Shown: piece by piece, positions 36,266 through 48,145 of the stretch | Layout of the letters: each line of letters begins with the position of its first letter | How positions within the stretch are numbered: position 1 is the first letter of the stretch | Origin: Spinacia oleracea | Lineage: Eukaryota; Streptophyta; Magnoliopsida; Caryophyllales; Amaranthaceae | Reading direction: 5' to 3' | DNA length: 64,000 bases | Assembly: GCF_020520425.1 (NCBI RefSeq) | Contig: NC_079488.1 | Location: 89,509,285 to 89,573,284, forward strand | Made by a program: the position numbers and the translations under genes | Notes under the pieces: model-generated | Told to the model about the DNA's origin: nothing | What the model saw: the letters and a program-made list of their open reading frames with translations, nothing else | Database searches by the model: none

Positions 36266-37652
36266 GGAAGGAAATAATGCCCTTGGTCCAAGTATGCATT
36301 CTATGTTAAGTCTAATAAATGCGGTTCAGTATTAATTAACAAGTTAATAATTCAGTGAGATCAAGTGAGTTGAATGCCTAGCTAGAGGCCGCTTCAGTTC
36401 AAGTGGAATTAATGATATTAATCCACAGCTTACTCTTGACTGAACCCGTAGGGTCACACAAATAGTACGTAAACGGATCAAGTATTTAATGGCATTAGAT
36501 ACTCCATCTATGGATATTCGGAATCGACGGATCTTGGTTTCAGTGGGAGCTGAGATCGTCACAGGCAAGAAATGAATACTCCAGAAACGATGATATTGCC
36601 GGAAACGGAAATATGGATCGTATCGGAAATATAAATATTATCCAAGTCGTAGATGTTGCCGGAAACGGAAACATGGTACGTATCGGAAAATGTTATCGAA
36701 AATGGAAATATTACCAGAATCGGAAATATTGCCGGAAACGGAAATATTGTCAGAATCGGAAATATTATCGGAATCGGAAAATAATTCCGGAAACGGAAAT
36801 ATTAAATATTTGTTCGAAACGGAAATTTATTCCGGAATCGGAAATATTAAATATTGTTCGTATCGGAAATGAATTCCGGAACCGGGAATTTAATCGGAAG
36901 CGTATCGTACGAATTAGCATCGGACGAGGCCTGCCGGACGAAGGCCCAGCACGAAGTCGGGCCATCGCCCAGCAAGCCAAACGCGCGCCACAAGCCCAGC
37001 CAAGGCAGCGCCCAGGCCTACCGCAAGGCAGGCCCAGCGCGCGCCAAGGCCACGGCTGCGTGGGCCTCGCTGCGTGGGCTGCTGCTCGCACGCACGCGCA
37101 TGGGCGGCCCTTGTGGCTGCCGTGTGTGTGTGAGTTTGTGTTCATGCATGATTCCTAAAACTATTAGAGTTAGTATATGATTAAATTCCTATTCCTAAAT
37201 GGATAAATTAATTAATTAGAGTTCTTGTAGGATTCTAAGTTTAATTAATTCGTGTCCTACTAGGATTACAATTCCCTTTCCATAACTCTATAAATACGTG
37301 CCTAGGGTCACATATTTTAAGAGATTAATTCAAGTATTCAAAGTGAGTTTTTGAGAGAAAAATTCAGCCATATTTCTTACCTAAGAGTGCCGAAAATTCT
37401 AGTACCTTAAGGGCGATTCTAGTTGGTCAATCTTAAGGCGGATCCGGACGTACTGTGGACTATCTACGGAGGGACGACACTTGGAGTCCCAAAGACTGGT
37501 TCTTGTTCGGTTCGGGCACAGCTAGGGAAGGCACACAACAAAGAGTATGCATCTAAATTATGCTATATGATTATGTGTAAATAATATGTATTCCTGGCTT
37601 AATGGTTGTTTCCGCATGATTTATGTATTGTCATATGTATCATAACCTAACA
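36266..37652 (+). repeat. Right LTR of the Copia-derived element
   Basis: 1387 bp, aligned base for base with the left LTR without indels. Its first base is G instead of the canonical T. Confidence 0.92.
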
Positions 37653-37657
37653 GCGAG
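37653..37657 (+). repeat. Right target-site duplication GCGAG
   Basis: Copy of 27258-27262. Confidence 0.95.
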
Positions 37658-38687
37658 AGCCGCCTGACCGGCCGTGTGCAGATGGATTCAAAGTGTCTCC
37701 CTCCGCCCGGCAGCAGACCTGCGCCCGACGGGCGGGTTACGAGCTGGTCGCCCGACGGGCGGAAGGCCGCCCGACCGGGCGACGACAACCCAGGAGCGTT
37801 TTGTGCGCGCGGTTTACTTAGTTTTTCTGGTTTTTCTTAATGCTTTTTAGGCAAAACTATAAATATAGCCCTTAGTTAATTTAGTGGAACATCTTATTAT
37901 CTCATATTCTAGTATTAAACACTTAGTTTTATTTTCCCTAAGCTTAGTTTTTCTCTCTAATTTGTTCTAAACACTTAGTTTATTTTCAATCCAAAATTCA
38001 AGCTTTCCTTTACCATTGTTCTTCAATTAGGTATTGTTCTTTATTTCAATCTTTTGTTTTGCCTTAATTATGTTTTCAATCATGCTAATTGTTTTGTTTA
38101 TGGTTAATATGCTTGAGTAGTCTAATTTCTAGGGTTTGGGGATCCATGATTAATATGAAGAGATATTGAATAATTGTGATTGTTGGCATTGTAATTAATT
38201 CCTATTGATTGGTTTATTTCACTATACAATTAGATTTGCGCAGGTTTAATTGTGGTAGTTATGCAATATCAAATTAAGATTCGAGAGATGCAATTTGATG
38301 TTTAGGCTTGTGTCAATAGGTGGAATTAGAGTTAATACGTAGTGAGAGCCCGTTAATTCTAAGTCTATGATTAGTATCGATTCGAGAGAGCATGCTAGTC
38401 TAATTAATTACTTTGTTGATTATCGTGATTGTTCATTGTCCTGGATTGTTATTTGTTGGTGAACCTATGCCCTAGATTCCTTCATATATTGATTCATACT
38501 CGTTTAATTATCGTTCGTAGTCTTAGCATACAAATCACCAACCAACTCTTGTTCACAATAGTCTAGATGAATTAATTGATAGTAGAAAGAACGCCTGTTT
38601 CCCTGTGGATTCGATCCTGACTTCCCTTGCTACCTAGCTAGTGGACTTAGGTTATTTTTGATTAGGTGATACGACTTTAGCCTATCA
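37658..38687 (+). repeat. 5' LTR of the Athila element, second part
   Basis: It resumes at AGCCGCCTGACC and ends at CCTATCA. A TATA box TATAAATA at 37858-37865 is a likely LTR promoter core. The counterpart in the 3' LTR is at 48781-48788. Confidence 0.92.
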
Positions 38688-38692
38688 AATTT

Positions 38693-38710
38693 TGGCGCCG
38701 TTGCTGGGGA
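38693..38710 (+). other. Primer binding site of the Athila element (tRNA-Asp type)
   Basis: TGGCGCCGTTGCTGGGGA, a few bases after the LTR, matches the tRNA-Asp complement known from Athila elements with one mismatch. Confidence 0.85.
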
Positions 38711-38821
38711 AACGGTTTTATTTTCTGTTGTTGATTGCTTATCCTAGATTATTGTTTGTTACTACTCAAGGAACTCACGTTCCTTGAGACCGGATCTCAC
38801 ATTATTTTGTAGTCTTTGTCT

Positions 38822-40162
38822 ATGCCCAGGACCGTAGGTACTAGTCATCTTACTCCATTCGATCCTGAGCCCGAAAGAACCTTTCGTAGACGAAGAACTT
38901 TCATTGCACAATGTGGGAATCACTCTGATTTTGATCATAATATTGGCGATCTTTTTCCTTCAGATACAGATTCAGTTTCAGAGATAGAGATGGGTGACGA
39001 AACTCCACTACCGCCACCTACCACACGGCTTACAGACTACTCTAAGCCAAGTCTGTTCGTGCTACCAAAGGCAATCATGCCTTCTATTGCAGCTGAGACC
39101 TTCAAGATTGAGCCTGCATTGATTAACATGATTGACAGACGCCAGTACGGTGGGGAACCAGGTGAAGATCCGAATCTTCACATACAGTCCTTCATCCAAT
39201 ATTGTTCCACCATCAAGCAAAAGGGATTGACTCCGGAGCAGACTATGGAGATACTTTTCCCGTTCTCTTTGAGTGGGAAAGCTAAATTGTGGATTAATGG
39301 GTTGAATCGGGCGACTTTGAAAATTACTAATTGGGAGTCCTTGGCTCTTGCTTTTTATGTTAAATATTTTCCACCTGAGAAAACGGCTCGTCTGAGGGGT
39401 CAAATATTAGGTATCTCACAACAGGCAGATGAGAGTTTGTTCGAGGTCTGGGAGAGATTCAAGGACTTGCAGAGAGAGTGCCCGCACCATGGTTTGGATG
39501 ATTGGTTCTTGATTCAGCAGTTTTATAATGGTCTGGGTAATAAGTCTAGATGTTTGTTAGATTCAGCTGCCAGTGGGAGATTCATGCAACTTGAGGTGCC
39601 TAGAGCTATGGAGGTGATTGAGGAGATAGCCATTCACAATGCCCAGTATGGGAATCCTAGAGGTTTATCTAATAGGGGTGGTAAGCATGATTTAAATTCT
39701 ATTGAACAATTAACTGCCCAATTGACTGCTTTACACTATAAGTTTGATAATATGCAAGCAGCCAATGCTCAATATGCCCAACCTGTTAGTGTAGCTGCTA
39801 TGAGTGCCCAACCTACTACTGTTTGTGAAAGTTGTGGAATGTCTGGTCATTATGCACAGGAATGTAGGAGCTCTGTTGAACAATGTAACGCATTTCAATC
39901 CTACAAACAAAAAACCCATTCTCCAACTCTTACAATGAGGGCTACAAAAACAACCCTCTACTATCCTACAGGAGCAACAATATCTATAACCCTCACCAAG
40001 TCCAATATCCACCACAACAACCATACCAACCCCCACATCAACAATCCTACCAACCACGGAACAACTACAACCAACAGTCTAGTGGACCACCTGGGTTTCC
40101 TAGACAACACACATCACCTCCACCACCACAACCTCAAGCCACACAGCCTGACCCTATGCTAG
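38822..40162 (+). CDS. gag: Athila Gag (capsid-nucleocapsid), frameshifted near the end
   Basis: Start taken at the first ATG, 38822. The capsid domain includes [52 protein letters not shown] and [20 protein letters not shown], characteristic of the Athila branch. One zinc knuckle, [14 protein letters not shown], follows near 39830. After about 39908 the frame gives an unlikely Thr/His/Asn-rich tail, while the frame one base back (open from 39889) reads as a normal Pro/Gln-rich linker leading into pol. The break falls at a run of six A (39909-39914). This is most likely a single-base deletion rather than a true end. Confidence 0.88.
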   Translation: MPRTVGTSHLTPFDPEPERTFRRRRTFIAQCGNHSDFDHNIGDLFPSDTDSVSEIEMGDETPLPPPTTRLTDYSKPSLFVLPKAIMPSIAAETFKIEPALINMIDRRQYGGEPGEDPNLHIQSFIQYCSTIKQKGLTPEQTMEILFPFSLSGKAKLWINGLNRATLKITNWESLALAFYVKYFPPEKTARLRGQILGISQQADESLFEVWERFKDLQRECPHHGLDDWFLIQQFYNGLGNKSRCLLDSAASGRFMQLEVPRAMEVIEEIAIHNAQYGNPRGLSNRGGKHDLNSIEQLTAQLTALHYKFDNMQAANAQYAQPVSVAAMSAQPTTVCESCGMSGHYAQECRSSVEQCNAFQSYKQKTHSPTLTMRATKTTLYYPTGATISITLTKSNIHHNNHTNPHINNPTNHGTTTTNSLVDHLGFLDNTHHLHHHNLKPHSLTLC

Positions 40163-43100
40163 TAGAGATGAGAAACATGATGCTACAAATGCAAAAATCT
40201 CTAAGTGAAAAGGATGCAAAGATCGATGCTCTTACTGCTCACAACAAGATCATTGATACACAGTTGGCACAGATGGCTACTACTATTGTAGGGAGGCCAC
40301 CAGGCCAATTTCCTTCACAGCCCGAAAATAGGGGGACTGCTAATGCAATTACATTGAGGAGTGGTAGGGATTATGATGGTCCTTCTATGCAGGTTGAGGT
40401 TGATTCTGGGGTGTCTGCTAGTGGTCTGGTCAGTGAGGAAATCCCAAAGATAGTTATGGATGGTAAGGAAGCTGAAAAGGTAGTCAATGAGAATGAGGCT
40501 ACAACTGAGGTTAAGAAGGGGACAAATATTCAAGTACCACCTATTGCACTCCCCTTGCCAAACCGGCAACTCAAGAATAAGCTAGACAAGCAGTTTGGCA
40601 GATTCTTGGAAGTGGTCAAAAAATTGCAGGTAACGGTTCCTTTTACTGAATTAATTTTACAGGTTCCTGCTTATGCTAAATTCATGAAAGATATTTTGAC
40701 CAGGAAACGTGCTTTTTGTGAGGTAGAGACTGTAGCTTTCACTGAGGAATGTAGTGCTTATTTGAAAAACAAATCTCCACCTAAACTTAAAGACCCCGGG
40801 AGTTTTTCCATCCCATGTAACATTGGCACCGTATTTATTAATAAAGCTTTATGTGATTTAGGTGCTAGTGTGTCTGTCATGTCTTTGTCTGTCTGTACTA
40901 AACTGAATATGGGTGAGCTTAAGGTTACCAATATCACTCTGCAAATGGCCGACCGTTCAGTCAAATACCCCTTAGGTGTTTTAGAGGACGTCCCTGTTAC
41001 AGTAGGTAAATTCTATATACCTGTAGACTTTGTGGTACTAGACATGCAAGAGGATTCTCAAATTCCCATAATCTTAGGTAGACCCTTCCTTCACACGGCG
41101 GGGGCGGTCATTGATGTTAAAAGTGGGAAATTGACTTTGTCCTTTGGGGATGATAAGGTGACTTTTAATCTGAATAGTGCCTTAAAAAGTCCCATGCTAG
41201 AGGAAGAACAATGCTATCGTATTGATGTAGTTAATTTTATTACTCGTGATAACGTCTCCCAAGTTCTCGAAAGAGATCCTTTGGAGGCAGTGCTTTGTTG
41301 TGAGTCTTCTGCAGGTGATAGCAGTTCTTGGAGTGCTGAAGTGGATGCCCTAGAGTTGGCTCTTGTTGGTGAAGGGTCCGAACCAGAGGGCACCAAACTG
41401 AAGAGGTTAGTTCGGCCGGTTTGTCTTGTTAAAGAGGTAAAGAAACCCGAACTTAAGCCTCTTCCTGCTAACCTTAAATATGCGTTTTTAGATGATGAAC
41501 AACTTTGCCCTGTGATCGTCAGTACTGCACTTGATGCAGATCAGTTATCCCAACTTCTTATTGTGTTGAAAAAGCACAAAAGGGCCATTGGGTACAGTAT
41601 TGATGATTTAAAGGGTATTAGCCCTGACTTTTGCATGCATAGGATACATCTAGATGAAAATCATAAACCATGCATTCAACCCCAGCGTCGTCTAAACCCC
41701 GTCATGCAAGATGTTGTAAAAGCTGAAGTTATGAAATTGCTTGACGCAGGTATTGTATATGCTGTGTCTGATTCTAAGCGGGTGAGTCCTGTTCAGGTAG
41801 TGCCTAAGAAAGGGGGGACAACTGTGGTGAGAAATGAAAAAAATGAGTTGATACCAACTAGGGTAGTCACAGGTTGGCGCATGTGCATTGATTATAGGCG
41901 TCTTAATGTTGCTACTAAAAAGGACCACTTTCCCCTTCCCTTCATTGATCAAATGTTAGAAAGGCTAGCCTGTCACAAGTTTTTCTGTTATCTGGATGGT
42001 TATTCTGGTTTCTTTCAAATTCCCATACATCCAGACGACCTGGAAAAGACCACATTCACCTGTCCCTATGGTACCTTTGCATATCGTAGGATGCCTTTTG
42101 GTCTGTGTAATGCACCCGCTACTTTCCAACGTTGCATGATGAGTATCTTTTCTGAGTTTATTGAGTCTATCATGGAAGTGTTTATGGATGATTTTAGTGT
42201 CTATGGTACTTCTTTTGATTCTTTCTTGCTAAATCTGACTAAAGTTCTGAAAAGATGTGAAGAGTGCAATTTAGTCTTAAACTGGGAAAAGTGTCATTTC
42301 ATGGTTACTGAAGGGGTGGTCTTAGGACATTTGATATCTGATAAGGGCATTCAGGTGGATCGAGCTAAGGTCCAAGTGATTGAACAATTGCCCCCTCAAG
42401 TTAATGTGAAGGGTGTTAGAAGTTTTCTTGGTCATGCGGGGTTTTATCGCCGCTTTCTCAAGGATTTTTCTAAAATTGTTAAACCACTTACCCAGCTCCT
42501 CCTCAAGGATGCCCCGTTTTTGTTTACTGATGCTTGTCTTGAGGCCTTTGACAGGATTAAACAGGCACTGATTTCGGCTCCCATCATTCGTTCTCCCGAA
42601 TGGGATCTTCCGTTCGAGATAATGTGTGATGCAAGTGACTATGCAGTTGGGGCAGTTTTGGGTCAGAGAAAGGAAAAGGTTTTGCATGCCATCTACTATG
42701 CAAGTAAGACCTTAGATGAAGCTCAAGTTAATTATGCTACTACTGAGAAGGAGCTTCTAGCCATAGTCTATGCCTTGGACAAGTTTCTCACCTATCTGAT
42801 TGGGTCCAAGGTGATAGTCTATACTGACCATGCGGCTCTAAAGTATCTTCTCTCAAAGAAAGAAGCCAAGCCCAGGCTTATTAGATGGATACTCCTGCTA
42901 CAAGAGTTTGATTTGGAGATTCGCGATAAAAAAGGGGTTGAGAATGTTGTTGCAGATCACCTGTCTAGATTGAGATATGATGATGGAAAAGTGTCTACAC
43001 CGATCGATGATTCATTTCCGGATGATCACTTACTCGCACTTGCCAGTCAGTCACCATGGTTCGCAGATTTTGCTAACTACATTGTAGGGGGTATTCTTCC

Positions 43101-44472
43101 GGCCGATCTTACATATCAACAGAAGAAGAAATTCCTACATGATGTTCGGTTCTATTTTTGGGATGACCCTTATTTGTTTCGTGAGACTGCTGAAGGGTTG
43201 TACAAGCGTTGTGTTCCGGAATGGGAAGTCCAAGGCATTATCAGTAGGTGTCATTCTTCACCTTATGGTGGTCACCATGGACCGGAAAAGACTAACGCTA
43301 AGTTGTCACAATGTGGTTTTTACTGGCCTACTATGTTCAAGGATGCACAGGCTTTTATTATGGCTTGTGATGCGTGCCAGAGGGCCGGCACTATTTCGAG
43401 GAGGTATGAAATGCCACAGAACGGGATCCTTGAGCTTGAGGTTTTCGATGTGTGGGGAATCGACTACATGGGACCATTCCCATCGTCCAAGGGTAACTTG
43501 TATATTCTTGTTGCTGTAGACTATGTGTCCAAGTGGGTGGAAGCCGTTGCCTCACCTACTAACGATGCTAAGACGGTCATTTCCCTGTTCAAGAAGATCA
43601 TTTTTCCTAGATTTGGGGTTCCGCGCGCTTTGATTAGTGATGGAGGGTCACACTTCCATGAGAAGCATCTGGATGCACTCCTGCGCAAGTATGGGGTTTA
43701 TCACCGCACCGGGCTAGCCTACCACCCTCAGACGAGTGGTCAAGTTGAGGTCTCCAACCAGGAGATCAAATCTATCCTTGAGAAGGTGGTGGCGAAGTCT
43801 AGGAAGGATTGGAGCGATAAGCTAGATGATACTCTATGGGCATACAGAACCGCCTTTAAGACACCTATTGGTACCTCCCCGTATCGGTTGGTGTATGGCA
43901 AGGCATGTCACTTACCAGTAGAAATGGAGTACAAGGCTTATTGGGCAATCAAACAGCTCAACATGGATGCAAAGCTAGCCGGTGAGAAGCGGTTACTTCA
44001 ATTGGGTGAGCTCGATGAATTTCGAATACAAGCTTATGATAGTGCCCGGATTTATAAGGAAAAGACCAAGAAGTGGCACGACAATCACATTTTGCATAGA
44101 GAGTTTGCGGTGGGCGACAAGGTTCTATTCTTTAACTCTAGGCTTAAGTTATTTCCTGGAAAACTTAAGTCTAGGTGGTCTGGGCCGTTCACCGTGACTA
44201 TGGTAAGCAAGTTTGAGTTTGTTGAAGTAGAGAATGATAATGGTGAACGATTCAAGGTCAACGGGCAACGTATGATGGGGCTACTGTATGAGTGGTTGAG
44301 GTCCATCACCTCAATCCCTCCGCCTCATAGACTGCATATTCAAGGTAACAAGGTCGAGCGGGACCTAGAAATAAACCAGCGCTTTGCGGGAGGCAACCCG
44401 TATTTCATTGCTTTCGATAGTTTAGTTTTTTTTTGTGTGTTTTGTAGCTTATTCTTTGCTTTTGAGTGGTGA
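40156..44472 (+). CDS. pol: Athila Pol: protease, reverse transcriptase, RNase H, integrase
   Basis: 1438 residues from the ATG at 40156; the true protein probably starts upstream, fused to Gag. An N-terminal linker contains a coiled coil (about 1-40). Protease: [11 protein letters not shown], active D234. Reverse transcriptase: [10 protein letters not shown], then FMDDF with D678 and D679. RNase H: first acidic residue D825 in [14 protein letters not shown]. Integrase: an HHCC zinc finger (GGHHGPEK...CDACQRAG), then catalytic D1103 (GIDYMGPFP), D1162 (LISDGGSHF) and E1198, with the D-to-E spacing of 35 residues. No chromodomain is seen, as expected for Athila. The C-terminus ends in a short hydrophobic stretch of doubtful meaning. 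No internal stop: the enzymes may be active. Confidence 0.93.
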   Translation: MLVEMRNMMLQMQKSLSEKDAKIDALTAHNKIIDTQLAQMATTIVGRPPGQFPSQPENRGTANAITLRSGRDYDGPSMQVEVDSGVSASGLVSEEIPKIVMDGKEAEKVVNENEATTEVKKGTNIQVPPIALPLPNRQLKNKLDKQFGRFLEVVKKLQVTVPFTELILQVPAYAKFMKDILTRKRAFCEVETVAFTEECSAYLKNKSPPKLKDPGSFSIPCNIGTVFINKALCDLGASVSVMSLSVCTKLNMGELKVTNITLQMADRSVKYPLGVLEDVPVTVGKFYIPVDFVVLDMQEDSQIPIILGRPFLHTAGAVIDVKSGKLTLSFGDDKVTFNLNSALKSPMLEEEQCYRIDVVNFITRDNVSQVLERDPLEAVLCCESSAGDSSSWSAEVDALELALVGEGSEPEGTKLKRLVRPVCLVKEVKKPELKPLPANLKYAFLDDEQLCPVIVSTALDADQLSQLLIVLKKHKRAIGYSIDDLKGISPDFCMHRIHLDENHKPCIQPQRRLNPVMQDVVKAEVMKLLDAGIVYAVSDSKRVSPVQVVPKKGGTTVVRNEKNELIPTRVVTGWRMCIDYRRLNVATKKDHFPLPFIDQMLERLACHKFFCYLDGYSGFFQIPIHPDDLEKTTFTCPYGTFAYRRMPFGLCNAPATFQRCMMSIFSEFIESIMEVFMDDFSVYGTSFDSFLLNLTKVLKRCEECNLVLNWEKCHFMVTEGVVLGHLISDKGIQVDRAKVQVIEQLPPQVNVKGVRSFLGHAGFYRRFLKDFSKIVKPLTQLLLKDAPFLFTDACLEAFDRIKQALISAPIIRSPEWDLPFEIMCDASDYAVGAVLGQRKEKVLHAIYYASKTLDEAQVNYATTEKELLAIVYALDKFLTYLIGSKVIVYTDHAALKYLLSKKEAKPRLIRWILLLQEFDLEIRDKKGVENVVADHLSRLRYDDGKVSTPIDDSFPDDHLLALASQSPWFADFANYIVGGILPADLTYQQKKKFLHDVRFYFWDDPYLFRETAEGLYKRCVPEWEVQGIISRCHSSPYGGHHGPEKTNAKLSQCGFYWPTMFKDAQAFIMACDACQRAGTISRRYEMPQNGILELEVFDVWGIDYMGPFPSSKGNLYILVAVDYVSKWVEAVASPTNDAKTVISLFKKIIFPRFGVPRALISDGGSHFHEKHLDALLRKYGVYHRTGLAYHPQTSGQVEVSNQEIKSILEKVVAKSRKDWSDKLDDTLWAYRTAFKTPIGTSPYRLVYGKACHLPVEMEYKAYWAIKQLNMDAKLAGEKRLLQLGELDEFRIQAYDSARIYKEKTKKWHDNHILHREFAVGDKVLFFNSRLKLFPGKLKSRWSGPFTVTMVSKFEFVEVENDNGERFKVNGQRMMGLLYEWLRSITSIPPPHRLHIQGNKVERDLEINQRFAGGNPYFIAFDSLVFFCVFCSLFFAFEW

Positions 44473-44570
44473 GGAGAGAGTAATTTTACGGCTTTTGGGT
44501 GTTTGATGATGTACATGGTTAGCTCCTAAGCGCGGAAAGATAGTAATATTCGTGAGGAGAAAAGTCGCGA

Positions 44571-44845
44571 ATGGCCCGCCAGGCGAAGGCCGCCCGACCG
44601 AGCGCGCGGAGAAGAAAGGAAAAATGTCGCCCTCCGCCCGCCGGGCAGACCTGCGCCCGACGGGCGGGCGGATATAGGGATTTTCGAGTGAATCACCCGC
44701 CGCCCGGCGGGCGGGAGCTGCCCGACCGGGCGCGTGCGGAAGATATGGAAATGTCGCCCTCCGCCCGTCGGGCGGACGTGTGCCCGTCGGGCGGTCTACG
44801 AGCCGAAGGCCCGTCGGGCGGACTTCGGCCCGGCGGGCGAGGGGA
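44571..44845. repeat. Cluster of GCCCG-N-CGGGC palindromes between pol and ORF3
   Basis: About ten short GC palindromes (GCCCGACGGGC, GCCCGTCGGGC, GCCCGGCGGGC and variants) in 275 bp. The same palindrome type occurs seven times in each Athila LTR (for example 48450-48710). The open frame 44571-45248 across it is taken as a by-product of composition. Confidence 0.75.
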
Positions 44846-45130
44846 GAATTTTGTCGCAATAACCCACAGACTCCCTCCTTTCTTCTTCACTTTTTCCCTC
44901 AATCATCTTCTTCCTTCTCTCACAAACCCCATTAACCTTCAAACCCTAACAACTTCAAACTTCCATATCTCCCTCATCTCTCACTCAAATTCATCAATCC
45001 ACATATCAAATCATCCTCATCACATCCTCTTCAACCTCCACCAAACAAATTTCACCCTTTTCACCCTTTCTCACTCCCCACAAAACCCCCAATTTTCACC
45101 AAAATCTCAAAAACTCAAAACTCTTCAACA

Positions 45131-46576
45131 ATGGGTTCAAGGCCAAAGAGGACTTGCACGGGAGCAACAAGGAGACAAGAGGAGGCTTCCACAGGCCGTC
45201 CACCACCACCACCTCAGTTTGCACCGGATTCGGCTTTCCCGAACATGATTCTTACTAGTGAGGAGCAACAAACTCGCCTTGCACACCTCAAGCTACGGAA
45301 GGTAGTCCCTACTCGATTTATTTGTCAGAAAACTTTGCATGATATGGGTATCGAGAAGGATGTTAGGAGATTATTTCATGGGGTGGGCATGAAACATATG
45401 TTTTCCATGGTTAGGTTGACATTTAGGGATCTTACTCTTGAATTCCTTAGCTCGTTTAATGTCAGAAAGAATAGATACAAGGATGTCACTAGAGTTTCTT
45501 TTCGATTGTTGAATAATAATTATGATATGCCTATAAAGGATTTTGGTGCTATTTTTGGTTTGAATGTGGAGTATAATAGGTTACTCGGAGAGGGGCATCT
45601 CAATAGTTCTGTGTGGGGGAAGTTGACTGGGGATTTCAACCCTAGTAGCATGCAACATTTGCACGCCTCTAGCGTGCAACACCCCGTCCCTTTTGTTTGG
45701 TTCCGTTTTATGGCTTTTACTATTTTTGGGAGGGACCAAAAGGAGAATGTGAGGAGCACAGAGTTGGAGGTGCTCGGGGGGTATTTGTTGGATACTAATG
45801 AAGGTTACAGGATGAATTTGGCCCATCACTTGGCCATGCAGTTGCTTACTACTGCCACCCACCGCTACTCGACCGATATTGCTTTAGGGGGGTTGGTAAC
45901 CCACATTTCCATAGCGGTGGCGAACTTTGCTGAGAGGGACCATGCCGCGGTCCGGGGTAACAACCTGTTAGATTTGGAGTATTTTGGGAGCCTTTACAGG
46001 GTGCACTCTGAGTACGGGGAACTTCTTCCCGGTCAGATGTCATGGATGTTCCAGAGGAACGCTCTCTTTACTCTACCGGACACTACCGGGCTTACCAGTT
46101 TTACGAGGGGTCAGTCCCATTATATATATGTAGGTGAGCAGGCACCACCCTTAGCCCAGCCACAGCCCGAGGCCGCGCCTCGCACCTATTTCCGTAGGGG
46201 TGGGCGTAGAGAGAGGGGGTCGGGACAGAGAGGTAGTCCGGCTCCACAGGAGGAGCAAGGATCTTCAGAGGAGTTGGGGGCCATTCATGAGAGGTTGGGC
46301 AGACTTGAGCTCGGTTTCCATGAGTTCGCCGCGGATCACCAGAGGACTATGTTCCCTTTCTACGATCAGTACGCCAGGCAAGGCTACATTGCCCCAGATC
46401 ATCAGCACCCTTCCTGGTTTACTTATCTCGCGGAGGGGTACGGAGCCCCCGGTTCCATGGGCACCTTCACACCAACCCACTACGGGGGTTTTGGAGCGGG
46501 CACTAGCGGCTATGGTGGCCAAGGTGGCCAAGGTGGAGATGGTGATGATGGTGATGATGGCCAAGGCCATCAGTGA
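45131..46576 (+). CDS. Third ORF of the Athila element, ATHILA ORF-1 family
   Basis: 481-residue ORF downstream of pol, where Athila elements carry an extra, sometimes env-like, gene. The core (about 50-330) matches the ATHILA ORF-1 pattern known from plants. An N-terminal basic/proline stretch (1-35) leads into RFICQKTLHDMGIEKDVRRL, then LTLEFLSSF, VSFRLLNNNYDMPIKDFGAI and HYIYVGEQAPP. The C-terminus is Gln/Pro/Gly-rich and ends in an acidic glycine tail (GYGGQGGQGGDGDDGDDGQG). No signal peptide or convincing membrane segment is visible, so an envelope role is not supported. Its function is unknown. The ORF is intact. Confidence 0.8.
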   Translation: MGSRPKRTCTGATRRQEEASTGRPPPPPQFAPDSAFPNMILTSEEQQTRLAHLKLRKVVPTRFICQKTLHDMGIEKDVRRLFHGVGMKHMFSMVRLTFRDLTLEFLSSFNVRKNRYKDVTRVSFRLLNNNYDMPIKDFGAIFGLNVEYNRLLGEGHLNSSVWGKLTGDFNPSSMQHLHASSVQHPVPFVWFRFMAFTIFGRDQKENVRSTELEVLGGYLLDTNEGYRMNLAHHLAMQLLTTATHRYSTDIALGGLVTHISIAVANFAERDHAAVRGNNLLDLEYFGSLYRVHSEYGELLPGQMSWMFQRNALFTLPDTTGLTSFTRGQSHYIYVGEQAPPLAQPQPEAAPRTYFRRGGRRERGSGQRGSPAPQEEQGSSEELGAIHERLGRLELGFHEFAADHQRTMFPFYDQYARQGYIAPDHQHPSWFTYLAEGYGAPGSMGTFTPTHYGGFGAGTSGYGGQGGQGGDGDDGDDGQGHQ

Positions 46577-48145
46577 TGCTGTTGATGATGATGATGGTTC
46601 GGTACCCCTTGAGCCAATGAGGACATTGTCTGATTTGGTTTGGGGGGGTTTCACATTACCTGTACATATTAGGTATGTTTTCCTTTTATTTCAGCATTTA
46701 CTTATTGTTGTGTGTTTATTTTGGTGTGTTTATTGCTTTCTAGGGTAGTTTATTGCTTTGAAAAAGAAGAAAAAAATACAAAAATACGTTCCGATGAATA
46801 CAATATCATGCTTCCCTGTGCCCCTTGATCGAAAATTGTTTTGATTCTTGGTATTTGATGATGGGCAATGTAGATGTGTTGGCCATGATTTGATATTCGA
46901 TTGTTTTGATACCTTAACATGAGTCAACTCTGACTAACTATTTGTGGACTTGGTGCTTGACTAGTTAACTTGGTTAGGATGTGTGATAGCTTCCTGGTGT
47001 GTCATTGATTTTGAGTATTGATTTACAACTGTTAGTAGTGTTTTATGACTCATATACATGCACATTGTGGAGGACGAAGGCATTTTTTCTATTTAGGTAG
47101 CCTTCAGATAAATGTAGATACATTTGTTCCCTCTTTTTCTACCCATGTTGTGCTTGTGTCCTTTATTCAGTGACTAACCACATTACAACCCCGTGAATTC
47201 CCCATTGGTTACTAGTCCCAAGCCTAGCTTGGGGGAGCTTATAGTAGTGAGGTGATGGAGTTGTAGTGTGGTGTATTTTTGAGACCATTGAGTGTGGAAA
47301 AAGGAGTTCGTCTCATCATGGTTGTTGTTGAAAATGAAATAGATGAAAGAACAAAATAAATGTGAAGGTTTCTAAAAGAAAATGGAAAAAAAAAGAGATT
47401 GAAAAAAAAAATGAAGAAAAAAATTTGTTACTCTCAAAAATTTCAAAGTATTGTTTCACTCAAGTTTCGTAAGTTCATTATTCCTAGGAGTGATTGGTTT
47501 TAATTGTGAAAAAGGCAAGAAAGTATGGTGTTGGTGTTTTTTGTTTCATCATGTGTTGAGTGGGAGGTTTATGGTCATCATCTTGTGGTTGATCATGGTT
47601 ATTTAGGATTCATGCTCCCCAAAGCCAAGGCTTTAAAGCTCACATTATACCCAAATTTACCGCACCCTTACCTAAGCCTAACATTACAAGCTTTGAAGAC
47701 CTTCCGACCTTTGTGCATAGAGTCTTACTAATATGAAAATAGTTGTTCATCAATGCAAGTTATGACATGACACATTCCGAGTCGACTACTAGGTTGAGTG
47801 TATGCTTTTCTAGACACGCGAGTGTTGTGAGTTTGGGAGGGCATTGTTCACTTATACGTTGGGAGGAGAGTGAACGGGTACATCTTTTATCCGCCACATA
47901 AATGAGTGACGAGTGTGTGAGCACTAGTCTTGAATTCCATTGTACATTTGTGGTTCGCTTTGCGTGACGATTGTTAAGGTGGATTAGCGGTTGGATGGAT
48001 TTGATTGGTTAACATTGATGCATGCTCGTTGGATTTTGCCTTGGATTATGTTTTCATTTTGAAATATGTTGGGGGTGAAGTTGGTCTTGTGTTCATCGAT
48101 GATTTCCTTGCTTAGGGACAAGCAAGGATCTAGCTTGGGGGGGTT
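46577..48145 (+). other. 3' untranslated region of the Athila element
   Basis: 1.6 kb, non-coding. It holds an internal polypurine-like site TAGCTTGGGGGAGCTT (47225-47240), an A-rich stretch near 47380-47425, and the terminal polypurine tract TAGCTTGGGGGGG (48131-48143) next to the 3' LTR. Confidence 0.75.

Larger units (their letters stand above)
27263..37652 (+). mobile_element. Large non-autonomous Copia-derived element (LARD-like) with decayed pol
   Basis: The LTRs are 27263-28649 and 36266-37652, both 1387 bp. The PBS resembles the initiator tRNA-Met complement, a polypurine tract precedes the right LTR, and the target duplication GCGAG is perfect. The 7.6-kb internal region has no long ORF. 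Only scattered, stop-ridden remains of Copia reverse transcriptase and RNase H are visible (33690-34060, 34680-35070). I counted about a dozen LTR differences (near 0.9%), far fewer than the decay of the coding remains. The element was therefore probably already dead when it was copied here by another element's enzymes. Confidence 0.88.

Noticed and set aside
39909..39915. Programmed -1 frameshift site A AAA AAC
   Set aside because: The heptamer is not in the required phase relative to the gag frame; a single-base deletion in the A run is simpler.
44571..45248. 225-residue ORF before ORF3
   Set aside because: Spans the GC palindrome cluster and the 5' leader of ORF3; residues reflect the palindromes.
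45131..46576. Envelope protein
   Set aside because: No signal peptide, membrane anchor or cleavage site visible; the ATHILA ORF-1 label was used instead.
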